This document shows positions 24,119 through 36,897 of a DNA stretch of 64,000 nucleotides, piece by piece (the stretch's first letter is position 1; every line of letters begins with the position of its first letter). Origin of the DNA: Papaver somniferum (taxonomy: Eukaryota > Streptophyta > Magnoliopsida > Ranunculales > Papaveraceae). Under the pieces are notes generated by a model, which saw nothing but the letters and a program-made list of their open reading frames with translations, searched no databases and was not told where the DNA came from. The stretch spans positions 41,315,673-41,379,672 of the forward strand of contig NC_039361.1 of the NCBI RefSeq assembly GCF_003573695.1. Direction: 5' to 3'. Position numbers and translations under genes: made by a program.

Positions 24119-25602
24119 CGTACGCATACCCGGTATCCATGCCACAAAAAGTCTGTGAATCGTGAACCTTGAATGGTACGCGTACCCTTTCGAATATTTT
24201 CAGATGCACATAAAATTATTTTTGTGAGATAATTAACATTTGTATTAATCTCTAAGAACACTATATAGACATGATTGACCACATTATAACCTATGGTTGT
24301 GACTCAAACTTAAAGTCTTAAGTGTTTATAAATATGATTAAGTTTATAGTTCAATCGGATAATTTTAGCTAACTGTTTATGAACAATGTCTTTGTACACG
24401 GTTCGGTTACGGTTCATCCTAACCATAGAGCGTATCTTGATATGTCAATCACATTTCAAAAATTCATCTAACGATGGATATTGTTTGCTTGGTTCCAAAT
24501 CTATCTAAGCTTAAACCTAAAGCAACCTATACTTTGAAGGTGTATAAAAGGGGAACCTCAAGCAACTGGGATCTTTAAATCCCGAGAATATATTTTTGCT
24601 TCCTAGTTGTAAACTAGAGTCGTCCTATTCCTAAAACCCTTTTATGTTTTAGCGACTAAAAAGACTTTATAGGGATTCGTGAAGCCAGGTCCAACTATCT
24701 TTTATCTTGATAGTTCATGTATCCTGATCTTATTTGATTGTTGAGCTGCTCAATCGAACAAGATAGATTGAAATCACAAAGTTCTCTTCATCTCAGACTT
24801 TGTGATTCCATAGGTTTAATAGCTGTGAGTGAATAATAATCTAGGATGCTCTTCGGGAAGCATAAGTCCGAATTTTGAGGCTAGCTAGACTTTGTCTATT
24901 GCTATCGATTTCCAGTCTCACCTTGATTTACGATCAAAATGGAAATCACGGATTACATGTGGAAGGAAGATTGGTTTTAAAGTCTTCAATTGAGTCGAAG
25001 CAACTCTTAGGATGTAAAGGACGTTAGCTAAGGGAATCAATTGCACGGAGTCCTGCTGGGATTAAAGAGACGTAAGGAACGCGATTGTAACTGAATTGCT
25101 GTGAGGGTTAATTCAGGCTCAACTACATTCCAGTGTGAAGTTAATCGGTAGTAGGATAGTGTCTGTAGCGGCTTAATACAGTTTGGTTTTCAATCTGGAC
25201 TAGGTCCCGGGGTTTTTCAGCATTAGTGGTTTCCTCGTTAACAAAATTTCTAGTATCTGTGTTATTTTGTTTTCTGCATTATATTGTTTATCTTTATAAT
25301 TGAAATATCACAGGTTGTATGTAAATCAACCAAAGTAGATATATCCATCCTTGTTTGTTGGATACGACTTGATTGATTCTTGGATATTGATCTTTGGAAT
25401 CGTCCAAGTACTCTCATGTGTAAATCAGGTTCACAGACTTGTCTTTGTAAACTTTATGATTGTGAGGGAAAGAGATATAACTCTAAATATTATTCCTTGA
25501 TTGAGATTCATTAAGTTTAACTCTCGTAATTGTATTTATGTTTGTCCATACAGGTTGCATAAGAAAAAGTTGGTGGTGTATTTTGGTACCCCCGTGTTTT
25601 CA
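24119..25602 (+). repeat. LTR fragment, plus orientation, of the 26488-28963 family
   Basis: This stretch matches about 27300-28963 in the same orientation, including a TATA box (24543 here, 27841 there), the block GGACTAGGTCCCGGGGTTTT, CTCGTTAACAAAA and the terminal CATACAGRTTGC region. It lacks the first several hundred bases of the LTR in this orientation. No internal element sequence follows 25602. Confidence 0.75.
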
Positions 25603-26164
25603 GTAGTTGCTAGTGGTTAATTATAAATCAAATCACACTCACTCTTTCATGCCACTATATATTGGCAGATGATTAATGGTCCTGCTCAATCTTTGAAGAT
25701 TTCAAATTAACCTTATTAGGATGATAATCATGTGTTGTATTCAGAAGGAATGAGAAATTTCATTCTATTATTAATCCATCACAATAACATGGTTATGTTA
25801 CCAAGTATACTGTCTATTCTTGGGCTTTGGTGTTCGAACATTTTGAGGATATCTCGTAGAGCATCTCGAATGCAAGGGGCCAAGGTCTTAAAATAACATG
25901 ACATATAAGACTTAAGACCTTTTTAATCCAATTGTCATCTCCAATTCAAGGGTAAAGGTTATAAAAAAAGATGACATGGCTAAATGGGGGTAAAGGAGAA
26001 AGTCGTCTAGATTAGACTTTCTTCGTGACCTTGGGTCTTAAATCTATATCATCTTTTGTATCTAAATTTAAATAAAAAGTGTTAAACAAGACCTTGGGAA
26101 TTGGAGATGAAATTTAGGTAGAGAGTTTTATCTTTAATTAAAATCATATAAATTATGCACTTAT
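25603..26164. other. Intergenic sequence without recognised features
   Basis: AT-rich DNA with short A runs and no convincing reading frame, splice pattern or repeat boundary visible to me. Confidence 0.5.
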
Positions 26165-26487
26165 TAAATTCCCCCACACTTAGATTTTGCTACTCCTCGA
26201 GAAAACTAAACTATACAACAACTCTTTTTCATTGAGAATACAGCTACACTTAGCTAATGCAACATGCCTTTAAACCCCTAGGTGTCCCTAGTGGACGATT
26301 TATAGTCTCATAAGGGTTTACAAGAGATATACCCACAAAACCTACTCTGATTTCTAGCCTTGAAGAACCATTAAGGATAAACACAAAGCAGAAAGCCAAA
26401 TATTTATCATGTGTAAGTTCTTTAGCTGCAAACATCCCACATACATTCCAATCATCACACATAAGCAATTACTTACGTGTGACATTC
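26165..26487 (-). mobile_element. Remnant of the 3' internal end of an element-1-like retrotransposon
   Basis: On the minus strand this reads TCGTCCACTAGGGACAC and GGTTTAAA, then a CTCGAGGAGTAG block and a GTGTGGGGG tract, in the order seen in element 1 at 7373-7514. It is an old fragment without LTRs, cut on its right by the solo LTR at 26488. Confidence 0.65.
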
Positions 26488-28963
26488 TGTTAGAGCGCTG
26501 CTCGATCGAACTCGCAAGTGTTGCTATCTCAAGCTTGTTTGTCAAGTTTAGTTTCCAAAACTATAAGTCTTGATTTCTAGTCTACTTATAGCTGAGTCTC
26601 GGATTAGGATAGAAAGTGTAGTTGAGCATCACGACGTTCATCAATTGAAGACGAAGAACTACTAAGGGGATCTTGTGGAACTTCATCAACAAAAGGTATG
26701 TGGAGACATGAACTCATATATTACTCAAAAGTCTATCTACTTTATCTCCTATTTGAGACAAAAGTCGTATAGCTATATAGACTTCGATTATACACATTTG
26801 ATATTTCGAGCTGAGTTTAACTCGCTTATATATTTCTCGAAATATGTGTTAGTAAGCTTTTGCTTTGACCAAGTTCATCTTATATTCTTGACGAAAGTCA
26901 AAAGATGATCATGTGAAAATCGCCTTGTAACATCTTACATGATTTGTGTGAGACGGTCATTTGATGTAGACACGGAATGTTTCGTATTGATCATGCGATC
27001 ACATAAAAATTGCTTTGAAGCTAATATTTTGTGTGAGACGGCTATTATCGTCTTCTAAGAATATTTCAATGATTGAAATGAGAGTTTAGAACAAATAACT
27101 ATGATTGGATATAGCACAGTATGCGTACTTGTATGCTAATTGTTGCAAGTTATTCCAAGTTCGGGAACCATAGTATGCATACCCGTACGCGTACTGGTTG
27201 GTTAGTAAAAGTCTGGAACTTAGTATGTATATCGGTATGCGTACTGGCGTGAGTTTCAAGTTCCGGAAATTCAACTGAGTTTGGAAGGTATGCCTAGCCG
27301 TTCGCATACTGGCGAACCCAAACTTAGTCCGGCCACTTAGGCATGCGCACCCGTTTACATACTTGAGTAGGTTGCGTTCTAAAATCGGTTTTGTTCATGA
27401 ACTAATACATTTATATAATAAGGAATGCAATCTTTTGCAAACCGTGGCTATAATGTTCATGACTTGATTCGAGTGAATCAAAATCGATTTTGCTTCAATT
27501 GTGTCTTTGTATACTTCTATGAGAATATAAACAATTGAAAAACTCTAGAACTAGTTTCATTTAAGTCATTTGAACTAGTTATGTTTAAGATGAATAAGGT
27601 TGATATGAAAGTGTTCATATGGCTAACTTCGGTTAACTATTGTTGAGCCAATAAAGTGTACACGGTTAGGTACGGTTACTCATATCTAAATGAAGTCACT
27701 TTTCATTTGTGTGTAACAAGCTAAGTTCGATCTAACGGTTGAAATATATTAGCTTGAGTCTAATCAGGTTTTCATCTAACGGTGAATATTGAATGCTTTG
27801 TTGCCAAGGTAGCATTGATTGCAAACCCTGATTTGAAGACTATATAAGGGAGAACTCTAGCAACTAGGAAACCTAATCCCCACACCTCATGTGTGATACT
27901 AGTTGCGACTAGAGTCGATTCTCATTTAACCTTAGGTTTTTCCAAAACCCTGTAGGTTAACGACTTGAAGACTGCATTGGGATTGTGAAGCCAAACCCAA
28001 CTATTTTCTCTGTAATTGCGTGTTCTAATCTTGTTTTTTTCTATCGTGATTGAGTATTATCTTCTCTAAGATTTGGTCAAGATTTAATCTCCAATAGGCA
28101 AGATAAAAAGTAGTCACAAACATCTTCGTCTCATCGTTTGTGATTCCACAATATCTTGTTTCGCTACCATACGATTAAGATTATTGCGAGGTGATTGATA
28201 TTACTAGGCTGTTCTTCGGGAATATAAGTCCCGTGTATCAATTGGTTCATGTTCACCTTGATTTATCAAAAGACATACAAAACTCATAGGTATTTTTGTG
28301 GGAGACAGATTTACCTATTCAATAGACTTTTCTATGTGAGACAAATTGGTGTATCAAGTCTTCGACTTTAGGTCGTAGCAACTCTTAAGGGAATCAAGTG
28401 CGTAGAGTCCTGCTGGGATTCAGATGCGTAAGGAACGCGATTGTACCTTGATCAGTGTGATATTGGTTAGGGCTCAACTACATTCCAGTCCGAAGTTAAC
28501 TTGGAGTAGGTTAGTGTCTATAGCGGCTTAATACAGTGTGGTGTTCAAATTTGGACTAGGTCCCGGGGTTTTTCTGCATTTGCGGTTTCCTCGTTAACAA
28601 AACTTCTAGTGTATGTGTTATTTCTTTTCCGCATTATATTTGTTTATATAATTGAAATATCACAGGTTGTACATAGTTCAATCAATTAGATAATCCAACC
28701 TTTGGTTGTTGATATAAATTGATTGACACTTGGATATTGGTTTTTGATACCGTCCAAGTTATTTCTTATATTCAATCGGGCTCGCAAATTCCTATTTGTT
28801 TGATTGCACATTGAATTGAGAAATAGAGAAATAACTCTTGGATATACTTTTCTTAAGATTGAGTCTGACTGTCTAGTTGATTATCTTGAAAGTATATTGG
28901 AGTTAGACCATACAGATTGCTAAGCGAAATATTGAGTGTGGTTGTTAGACACCCGTTCTTTCA
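26488..28963 (+). repeat. Solo LTR, 2.48 kb
   Basis: It begins TGTTAGAGCGCTG and ends CTTTCA, with CATTC before and CATTG after (4 of 5 bases match), and no internal element sequence on either side, as expected after LTR-LTR recombination. It has a TATA box at 27841 and several GTATGCGTAC-type repeats at 27115-27320. The sequence GGACTAGGTCCCGGGG near the 3' end is shared with the copy at 24119-25602. I cannot assign the superfamily from the LTR alone. Confidence 0.7.
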
Positions 28964-29698
28964 CATTGAACCTGATTGCATAACTCTAATCAGTAGTCAT
29001 TGAAAACTTGTTGCAATGTTTCTCAATATTTTTCAGCAACACTCGTGTACTGAAATAACATGGATAAATAAGAGAATGGAAATAAAATAGTGAAGTATGC
29101 AAATTTAAAAAGCGAGGGTACCCCAATACATTCTTTATTTTTCATATAGTAAGTCACCCACAACCAAAAAGTATAAATAAGACCTCCACATAGGATGACC
29201 TTGACCTCTAGTATTGGAGATGCTCTTACAGATAGTGATTATGAACCAGAAGGATTTACTTTCGGAACCCTGTTTTAGGGCATACATGAAAATTTTGGGG
29301 CATACCAAATAAGGACAAAAACAAATCATTATATATATTAGTAATCCTAAAAGCCTCTTATCCGTATATTTTTATTAGTAGTAAAACTTCCCTTATTCAT
29401 ATTTTTTTTTAAAGAAAAAAATAATTTTCTTTTTTTTTATTATTTTTTATAATTTTTTATTTACAACACATTAGGTTCGATTGACAAATTATCATTTGAA
29501 CCTCCGAGTATTCTTCATATATGAAGAACTATGAGCGGTTCGACTGACAACTTATCAGCCTAGATTTTTTAAAACCTGCGTGCGGTTAACAAGTTATTAG
29601 GTGAAGGAATGTCATCATAATGTCATTTTTATCCTGTTGTCGGCTAAAAAATAGTTGGTGAAGACCGCACACATTCTTTTAGCATTTTTATCATGTTG
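28964..29698. other. Intergenic sequence without recognised features
   Basis: AT-rich, with a T/A-rich block near 29400-29460. No gene or bounded repeat was identified. It ends in TTTGC at 29699-29703, the target duplication of element 3. Confidence 0.5.
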
Positions 29699-29703
29699 TT
29701 TGC

Positions 29704-31208
29704 TGATTAATGTTTTTTTGATTGTGATTGTAGTAAATAGGATTCGTTTCAGACTTGTGAAGGAAATGGAATTTTTAGATTTAAAAATTAAAATATATAT
29801 ACAAAAAAAATATTAACAATGAGTGCGAGAGGTAACCAAGACACTAGACTATTATGCAAAATTGAATGATAAATATTTCAAAACTCTATTCAATTCTTAA
29901 GTCCTCTTTTATCTTTAATTCACTATCAATCATGCAGATTCTCAAAAATTATTTGTAAACCTTAAGCATAGATTATCAAGAGATTAAACCAAGCATAACC
30001 TATCAAACTGAATAACAAATAATTAAGACAATCATTCAAACAATTTAAAACTCCGCAAAAGCAGTGATTAGGTGAATTATATAATTAAATGAAATTGTTA
30101 CCCATTTATGTTGCGTGAATAGCTTCCTCCATTGCCTTGGTTACGAGGGAATTAGCTCATCATAGTATAAATGCTCTCAAAATAATTTATTATGGCTCAA
30201 AAATGGTTTACAAATGAGGAGAAGAAGAGAAAATGGTGTAAACAGCTAATGTGCGACCCATAGGAAGCGTCACACAAGAACGATACATATGAAATGTTGT
30301 AGTCTTTGGGAAACTACGACCCACACTCCACTGTCGCTGTCACTGTTGAAGAACGACATTCTTTACTGTCTATTGTTCTTCGTGTTCATCTTCATGCAGC
30401 AGCAGAAACAGAGTTTTGTTAAACTCTGATTTCGTCTTCTCTAGATCTCCCTAGCTCCCAAAAATCTCGACACCCTGGCTCACTTCAATTGTACGTGTAT
30501 TTATAGTGAATTGAGGCCAAAACTCCGACCATTGATTGTGTATATACTCTCTTTAATTCGATTATTCCTCTCTGCCAAAAATAGAGAATAATTACCATTT
30601 AAAGAATTTTCTCATGTCAACTTGCTTCCTGCATGCTCCCATTCGACTTATTCACGCCTCAACACTCTTCCAACGCCACCAGAACTCCCCCATGCACACA
30701 AGAACTTCAATTTTTCTCGTGTTACAGTACACGTGCTCTGTTTTGGGTGTTGAATCATACCGAAAATTTCAGCCAAATTTGATCGATCATGTCACCCATA
30801 CTATGTTCCTTAACCTATATCACATCTCTATGCCAAATTTCAGCCATTGAATCGACCCATAACCCCTTCATTTTAACGATCGAAATTCTGCCAGAACTGT
30901 TTAGAAATTTCCCGTCAAAATCGTTTCAAATGGGGAAGAAACTGGTAGTCCCCTATCCAGAGTAGGGGTGCGAATAGCAGCTGCCTAGGAGGTGACCTGG
31001 GGGTGCCCCTTAGTAATTAGGTTACCCCTTATCCAAAAGCGAGAGTCTGAATAACACTTGTCCTCTGGGTGCCAAAATCAACTTTTCGAGCCGAATTTTC
31101 CAAAAATGTTTATTTCCTAAAAATACATAAAAACACAATATTAGTACAAAAATAGAGTTCCAACAATACGGACATTGAGGACAAATTAGACCAAAAATGT
31201 GTCTATCA
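29704..31208 (-). repeat. 3' LTR of element 3
   Basis: The LTR is 1505 bp and pairs with 35381-36892, differing by a few percent by eye. On the coding strand it starts TGATAGACACATTTTT. Confidence 0.92.
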
Positions 31209-32718
31209 AATACCCCCAAACTTATTATTTGCTGGTCCTCGAGCAAAACTAATAAAAAATAAATAAAACCGAGTTAATCTCGGGAGGGTTTACCAGAGGT
31301 GTGCCCACAAAACCATTACTCCAGACCCTAACTTATGTATGCAGAACCTTGGAAGGCACTAAAGAATCTCCTTGGTTGGCATACTTATTGACTATAGGAG
31401 GAAGTACCCTGATGCGAAATTCCAATTGTTGTACACGAGTTTGCACTCAAGCATACTAAAATTCATATAAAGTGACAGAGCTCCACTCAGATAGTTGCAC
31501 TATGGACGTCATATTCGGAGTCAAACTAATCATATGGATAGAAAAAGGAGATGGAAATTGAAAAATGTAGATGGTTTTGATGTTAACCAAATGATCGATG
31601 TTTCACATATCTGTCTGAAGGCCACTGCCAGAATGAACCTATCCTAATGGACTGAGATATCGGTCTGACTAATATCAACACAACTGGCATATACAAGGGA
31701 ACCAGTGGTCAATAACTTAAATCTAGATCAACAAACTGGCAAATACAAGGAACCAGCAGTTGACTACACAGAACAATAACAATTTTTTTTTTTTAACTTA
31801 ATGGCATGAATAGATCTTTTTGATCCAAGCGCATGCTTCTTGTCAGCAGATTACACGATAGTTCCCACGGGTCCTGCACTCCACGCTTGCTTAGGCGACG
31901 GAAACAGGGAGAACACACGCATATTGCTATCCAAGTGTTAATACTTATTCCGATCGGTCTAACTGGTCCGGTCTTTTTTTTTTTTTTTTAGTAACTCAGT
32001 CACTCTAATTCACCCTAGCAGTGGTAACAACTTGAATCGTGTGCCCCACCTAATCACTTAGAGAAACACGTTTAAAATGAAGAAAAAAAAATAAAAAAAA
32101 GAAATGAAAAGGACTCAACGAGATATGGTGCAACTATCATGTTATTTCTAACACCTGAGCTATGTGCTTTTATGATAGACTCTTTCGATGTTTCCATCTA
32201 ATCAGATTGGTTCCTCAACTCCTATAACCAAGATGTTCCCATCCACTTAGATTGGTTAGTGCAAACCTTAATAGGCATAAATTTCTAGGCTCTGGAGTTT
32301 ACTAATTGCAACTAAAAAGTTTCTCCCATGCCCCCAAACTTAAATCTAACATTGTCCTCAATGTTCTAAAGATGAAATTAAAAGCATGAACAAGGAGAAA
32401 CGGTTACTATTTGAAGCAAAAGAGTTAAGGAAGGATATTACCGTGTTGCATGAGATTGGGTTACCTCCCAAGAAGTGCTAAGTTTAAAGTCTTCATCCAG
32501 ACTTAGAAAAGGATTGGTCAACTCGAACCATAAAGTAACAGTCGAAATAACTGTGGGTCTTCAAAACCAAATAGAGCTGACCATAGGAAACTTCAGTGAA
32601 CCAAGAAAATGGACAAGAAAAGCATGCCCTTACCTAGTTTCCTGAAAACTATCGTTAATTGCGGTTCAGGTTCAGGTTCTATGAAAGGGTATAAATAGAA
32701 TATTTTCATTGGTTGCGT
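31209..32718 (-). other. 3' untranslated interior of element 3
   Basis: This is 1.5 kb between ORF and 3' LTR. It contains the purine tract next to the LTR, T runs at 31783-31793 and 31976-31989, and blocks resembling the 3' interior of element 1 (a TGTGGGCACACCTCTGGTAAACC-like region at about 31290-31315). No coding signal. Confidence 0.6.
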
Positions 32719-34326
32719 TTATTCATAGATGGGATCTGAATCACTAGGTCTTAGAGTCTGTAAAAACTCAAATACGAACTTAGAATCACGAAGTAATAAC
32801 CTAAATAATTGCGGATCCTCTAAGTCAATCAGATATGACTTACATAGTTGACCACAGTGAAAGAGTTGGTCTTCCTTAAGAAAATGTGTCGACCCTAATA
32901 TCCTAAAGTGATTAGGTTTAGTCTCAAAACTTAATAACCGACACATCTTAAAATCAAAAGTTCCCACAATTGGTTGAAAAGTTTTTGGTGGGAAAACAAA
33001 GTCAATCTTGGTATCATAGCCTGGGTTAACCACATCAACCAGAGGATGGGTTTCTAACAACTGAGCTTCTTTCTGTACATCATTAGGTTCGGGAAAACGT
33101 GTATGAAGATAATCTTGTAAGATGGTTGAGGCACAAATGTCAAGTCCTACAGGAGGGTACTTTCTAAGAGTTAAAGCACACGGAGAATGATAATCACCCC
33201 CAAACTTAGAGTTTTCTGTGTCTCTAGAAAGACTAGTCACAACTTCCCTAATTTCTAGGTCATCAGATTCCTGGAAATGGTCAATAGATTCTTCTAAGTT
33301 GGGTTCATCCTCACTCATTTCTACGAGTTTATCATCTTCTAAGACTAGTGTTTCTAAATCGCTAGATTCTAAAACAGTATTCTTAGGGTAAACTCTTTCA
33401 TCTAAACCATCATCACAATCATATAAAGGATTATCAGAGAAAGGCTCATAAACTAAGGTTTTAATCATAGTTACCTCCTCCGATTCACTGATAGGCACAT
33501 CAAATAATGGATTATCCAACATACTGCAGGTTAAAGGATCATGAACTACATCGTCTAAAACGGTGGTATCTCTAGTCAAATCCACATCCTTTTGAATAGG
33601 TGAATAATTATTAAAATTCTTTGGATTTGTATTAGAAACAACACTATCATTATAAAGCTCAATCGGAGTAACAAATTCTTGATCACTATGCCTACATATT
33701 TCATGTTTTTCATCAATACTATCCTCATCGTAATCATCACTATAATAATATGAAAATGATCGAACCTTATCAAAATAAGTAGTGTCTTTTATTCTAGCCT
33801 CGTCCTCTAAATTAGGCAAATATTCATTATTGATATCAAGGGTAGAATTAGAAACCCTATTTTGGAAATTTAGATTATTTCGAGCAGCATTAGCCAACTG
33901 TTCATTTTTTGCCTCTAGATGTGCCTGAATTTCACTGAGCATAACACTTATACGTTCACCACTCTCGTTTATCATCTCAGAATATCGTGTACACTCTTAT
34001 TTTGAACTATTCATTGCAACTAAACGTTTATACGTCCTTTCAATCCGTTGTTGGGTCTCTTCTAGAGATGGAACAGGTTCAGAAATATCATAATCAGGAC
34101 TAGTTTCCAAAAACGAGTAACCAGTACTACAGTGTTCCTGATTTTCTTGCTCGTAAGACCAATTCGCGTGTGGATAGTAATTGGGCTCACCATGGTATGA
34201 ACCATAACCTTGAAAAGGTTGGCGTTCCCAACTACTATTCCCACCATGGTCATAAAAATGATGATGTCCATATTCAAATTCAGATCGATACTCATTGTAT
34301 TGGCTTCTATCATACCAGTTCGACAT
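32719..34326 (-). pseudogene. Retrotransposon-encoded acidic protein of unknown function, one in-frame stop
   Basis: From the Met at 34326 the frame runs 109 codons to a TAA at 33997-33999. The same frame then continues without another stop to 32719, so one nonsense codon divides a protein of roughly 535 residues. The N-terminal part is rich in Tyr, His, Gly and Asn with several Trp (SWERQPF, ANWSYEQ). Near the break is a probable coiled-coil (SLEETQQRIERTYKRL, then SEIQAHLEAKNEQLA). The centre is acidic, and the C-terminal 130 residues carry GLDICASTILQDYL and LEDPQLFRLL, both recurring in element 1. There are no zinc-knuckle, protease or polymerase motifs. It may be a structural or packaging protein that replaced gag, or a relic of an extra ORF of an autonomous relative; neither can be decided here. 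Confidence 0.75.
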
Positions 34327-35360
34327 TCTTAATTGTAAGGGAATTCTACACAATTACAAACAAGGCTGACTCGACCAAATCAAACCTACTGATTTCTAGC
34401 AAACAAAAAGCATGATGGCTCCACTTAGATTGTTTCTAGACCAGCTTCTAATCCTTCGAAAGGGAATTCGTTACAATTTAAGCAAACCCCTCTGGAATCA
34501 ATCCGAGTCAAAGTAAGTTGAATTGAGGCGATGGAAGCTCAGTGGAGCTTTGATACCCAAGGCCTCACCGCTATCACAAGGCGGCGCAGTCACGCATTCA
34601 ACTCACAGAAACCATCATGAACTTCGAAGTATGCTAAAAGAGTAACCAAAATTTTTCGAACGACTTTCCTACTAAGCTCGTTACCCTATCGGTCTCGTTC
34701 TAATCAAATTTTAAGCTTGGGTTCGCGTTAGGTTTTGTTTTCCTAAGGCGGCCAAGAAGGGAGCGGTGATGAAATCCGAACCCTTATCTTGTATTGGCCA
34801 GGCCTTGCCCTTTACTAGGAATTTAAAAACAGTCCAAATTCGTCCTCAATCAATGAATCACCTTAAGGAATACAGTAAACCCGCTGACAGGAGATTCGCG
34901 AGTGTTCTGATGGACTTACCTCCCGTACCAGACGGGGGATGAACCGTTGAAGTCAACTCGGGCCACGACTCCTATGTCATGTACGAACCCGAGGGGCCGA
35001 GACGATATAGTAATCGTCGTCCTTCCCTGCACACAGTTTATATAAATTTTATTTATTTATTTTAATAATAATACCCTTCCGTAGGGTTAAAAAAAAGTCC
35101 AATTGTCCAGAATAAAATCCAAATAAAAAGTCCAAAAATTAAAAAAATTATGAAAAATAAAGCTTATTTTACAAATCCTAAAAAGAAATTATGTCTTTTT
35201 TTTTCTTTTCTTTTAGCTTTTAGCTTTAAGCTTTTTGTTCCCAAGTCCTTAGTATTCCACTTCGAACCTGTAAATCAAAGACACAAAAAGAAACGTAAAA
35301 AGGAACAACTAATAGTAAAAAAAAATAATAAAAACCTAAAAATTCTACCTAAGCACAAAT

Positions 35361-35377
35361 CCGCGTCGGCGGCGCCA
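35361..35377 (-). other. Primer binding site of element 3 (tRNA-Asp type)
   Basis: On the minus strand TGGCGCCGCCGACGCGG starts 3 bases after the 5' LTR. Its first 10 bases equal those of elements 1 and 2; the distal part differs. Confidence 0.75.
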
Positions 35378-35380
35378 AAA

Positions 35381-36892
35381 TGATTAATGTTTTTTGATTG
35401 TGATTGTAGTAAATAGGATTCGTTTCAGACTTGTGAAGGAAATGGAATTTTTAGATTTAAAAATTAAAATATATATACAAAAAAAAATATTAACAATGGG
35501 TGCGAGAGGTAACCAAGACACTAGATTCCACTATTATGCAAAATTGAATGATAAATATTTCAAAACTCTATTCAATTCTTAAGTCCTCTATTATCTTTAA
35601 TTCACTATCAATCATACAGATTCTCAAACATTATTTGTAAACCTTAAGCATAGATTATCAAGAGATTAAACCAAGCATAACCTATCAAACTGAATAACAA
35701 ATAATTAAGACAATCATTCAAACAATTTAAAACTCTGTAAAAGCAGCGATTAGGTGAATTATATAATTAAATGAAATAGTTACCCATTTATGTTGCGTGA
35801 ATAGCTTCCTCCATTGCCTTGGTTACGAGGGAATTAGCTCATCATAGTATAAATGCTCTCAAAATTATTTATTATGGCTCAAAAATGGTTTACAAATGAT
35901 GAGAAGAAGAGAAAATGGTGTAAACAGCTAATGTGCGACCCACAGGAAGCGTCACACAAGAACGATACATATGAAATGCTGTAGTCTTTGGGAAACTACG
36001 ACCCACACTCGACTGTCGTTGTCACTGTTGAAAAACGACAGTCTTTTACAGTCTATTGTTCTTCGTGTTCATCTTCATGCAGCAGCAGAAACAGAGTTTT
36101 GTTAAACTCTGATTTCGTCTTCTCTAGCTCTCCCTAGCTCCCAAAACTCTCGACACCCTGGCTCACTTCAATTGTACGTGTATTTATAGTGAATTGAGGC
36201 CAAAAATCCGACCATTGATTGCGTATATACTCTCTTTAATTCGATTATTCCTCGCTGCCAAAAATAGAGAATAATTGCCATTTAAAGAATTTTCTCATGT
36301 CAACTTGCTTCCTGCACGCTCCCATTCGACTTATTCACGCCTCAACACTCTTCCAACGCCAGCAGAACTCCCCCATGCACACAAGAACTTCAATTTTTCT
36401 CGTGTTACAGTACACGTGCTCTGTTTTGGGTGTGTGAATCGTACCGAAAATTCCAGCCAAATTTGATCGATCATGTCACCCATACTATGTTCCTTAACCT
36501 ATATCACATCTCTATACCAAATTTCAGCCATTGAATCGACCCATAACCCCTTCATTTTAACGATCGAAATTCTGCCGGAACTGTTTAGAAATTTCCCGCC
36601 AAAATCGTTTCAAATGGGGAAGAAAATGGTAGTCCCCTATCCAGAGTAGGGGTGCGAATAGCAGCTGCCTTGGGGTGACCTGGGGGTGCCCCTTAGTAAT
36701 TAGGTTATCCCTTATCCAAAAGCGAGAGTCCGAATAACACTTGTCCTCCGGGTGCCAAAATCAACTTTTCGAGCCGAATTTTCCAAAATTGTTTATTTCC
36801 TAAAAATACATAAAAACACAATATTAGTACAATATTAGAGTTCCAACAATACGGACATTGAGGACAAATTAGACACAAAAATGTGTCTATCA
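35381..36892 (-). repeat. 5' LTR of element 3
   Basis: The LTR is 1512 bp, pairs with 29704-31208 and is flanked on its outer side by the target duplication TTTGC. Confidence 0.92.
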
Positions 36893-36897
36893 TTTGC

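Larger units (their letters stand above)
29704..36892 (-). mobile_element. LTR retrotransposon 3, complete, non-autonomous, minus strand
   Basis: The LTRs (29704-31208 and 35381-36892) read TGATTAATG...CTATCA on the plus strand, so on the coding strand they run TGATAG...AATCA. A perfect 5-bp duplication TTTGC is at 29699-29703 and 36893-36897. On the minus strand the order is LTR, primer site (35361-35377), one long but interrupted ORF (34326-32719), an untranslated stretch, a GGTTTGGGGG-type purine tract as in element 1 (here AAGTTTGGGGGTATT), then the second LTR. No gag or pol motif is found. Primer site, purine tract and ORF link it to elements 1 and 2, although the LTRs are shorter and mostly different. 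Confidence 0.93.

Noticed and set aside
29135..29329. 64-codon minus-strand frame
   Set aside because: No homology signal, no neighbouring exon and no conserved motif; length is within chance for AT-rich DNA.
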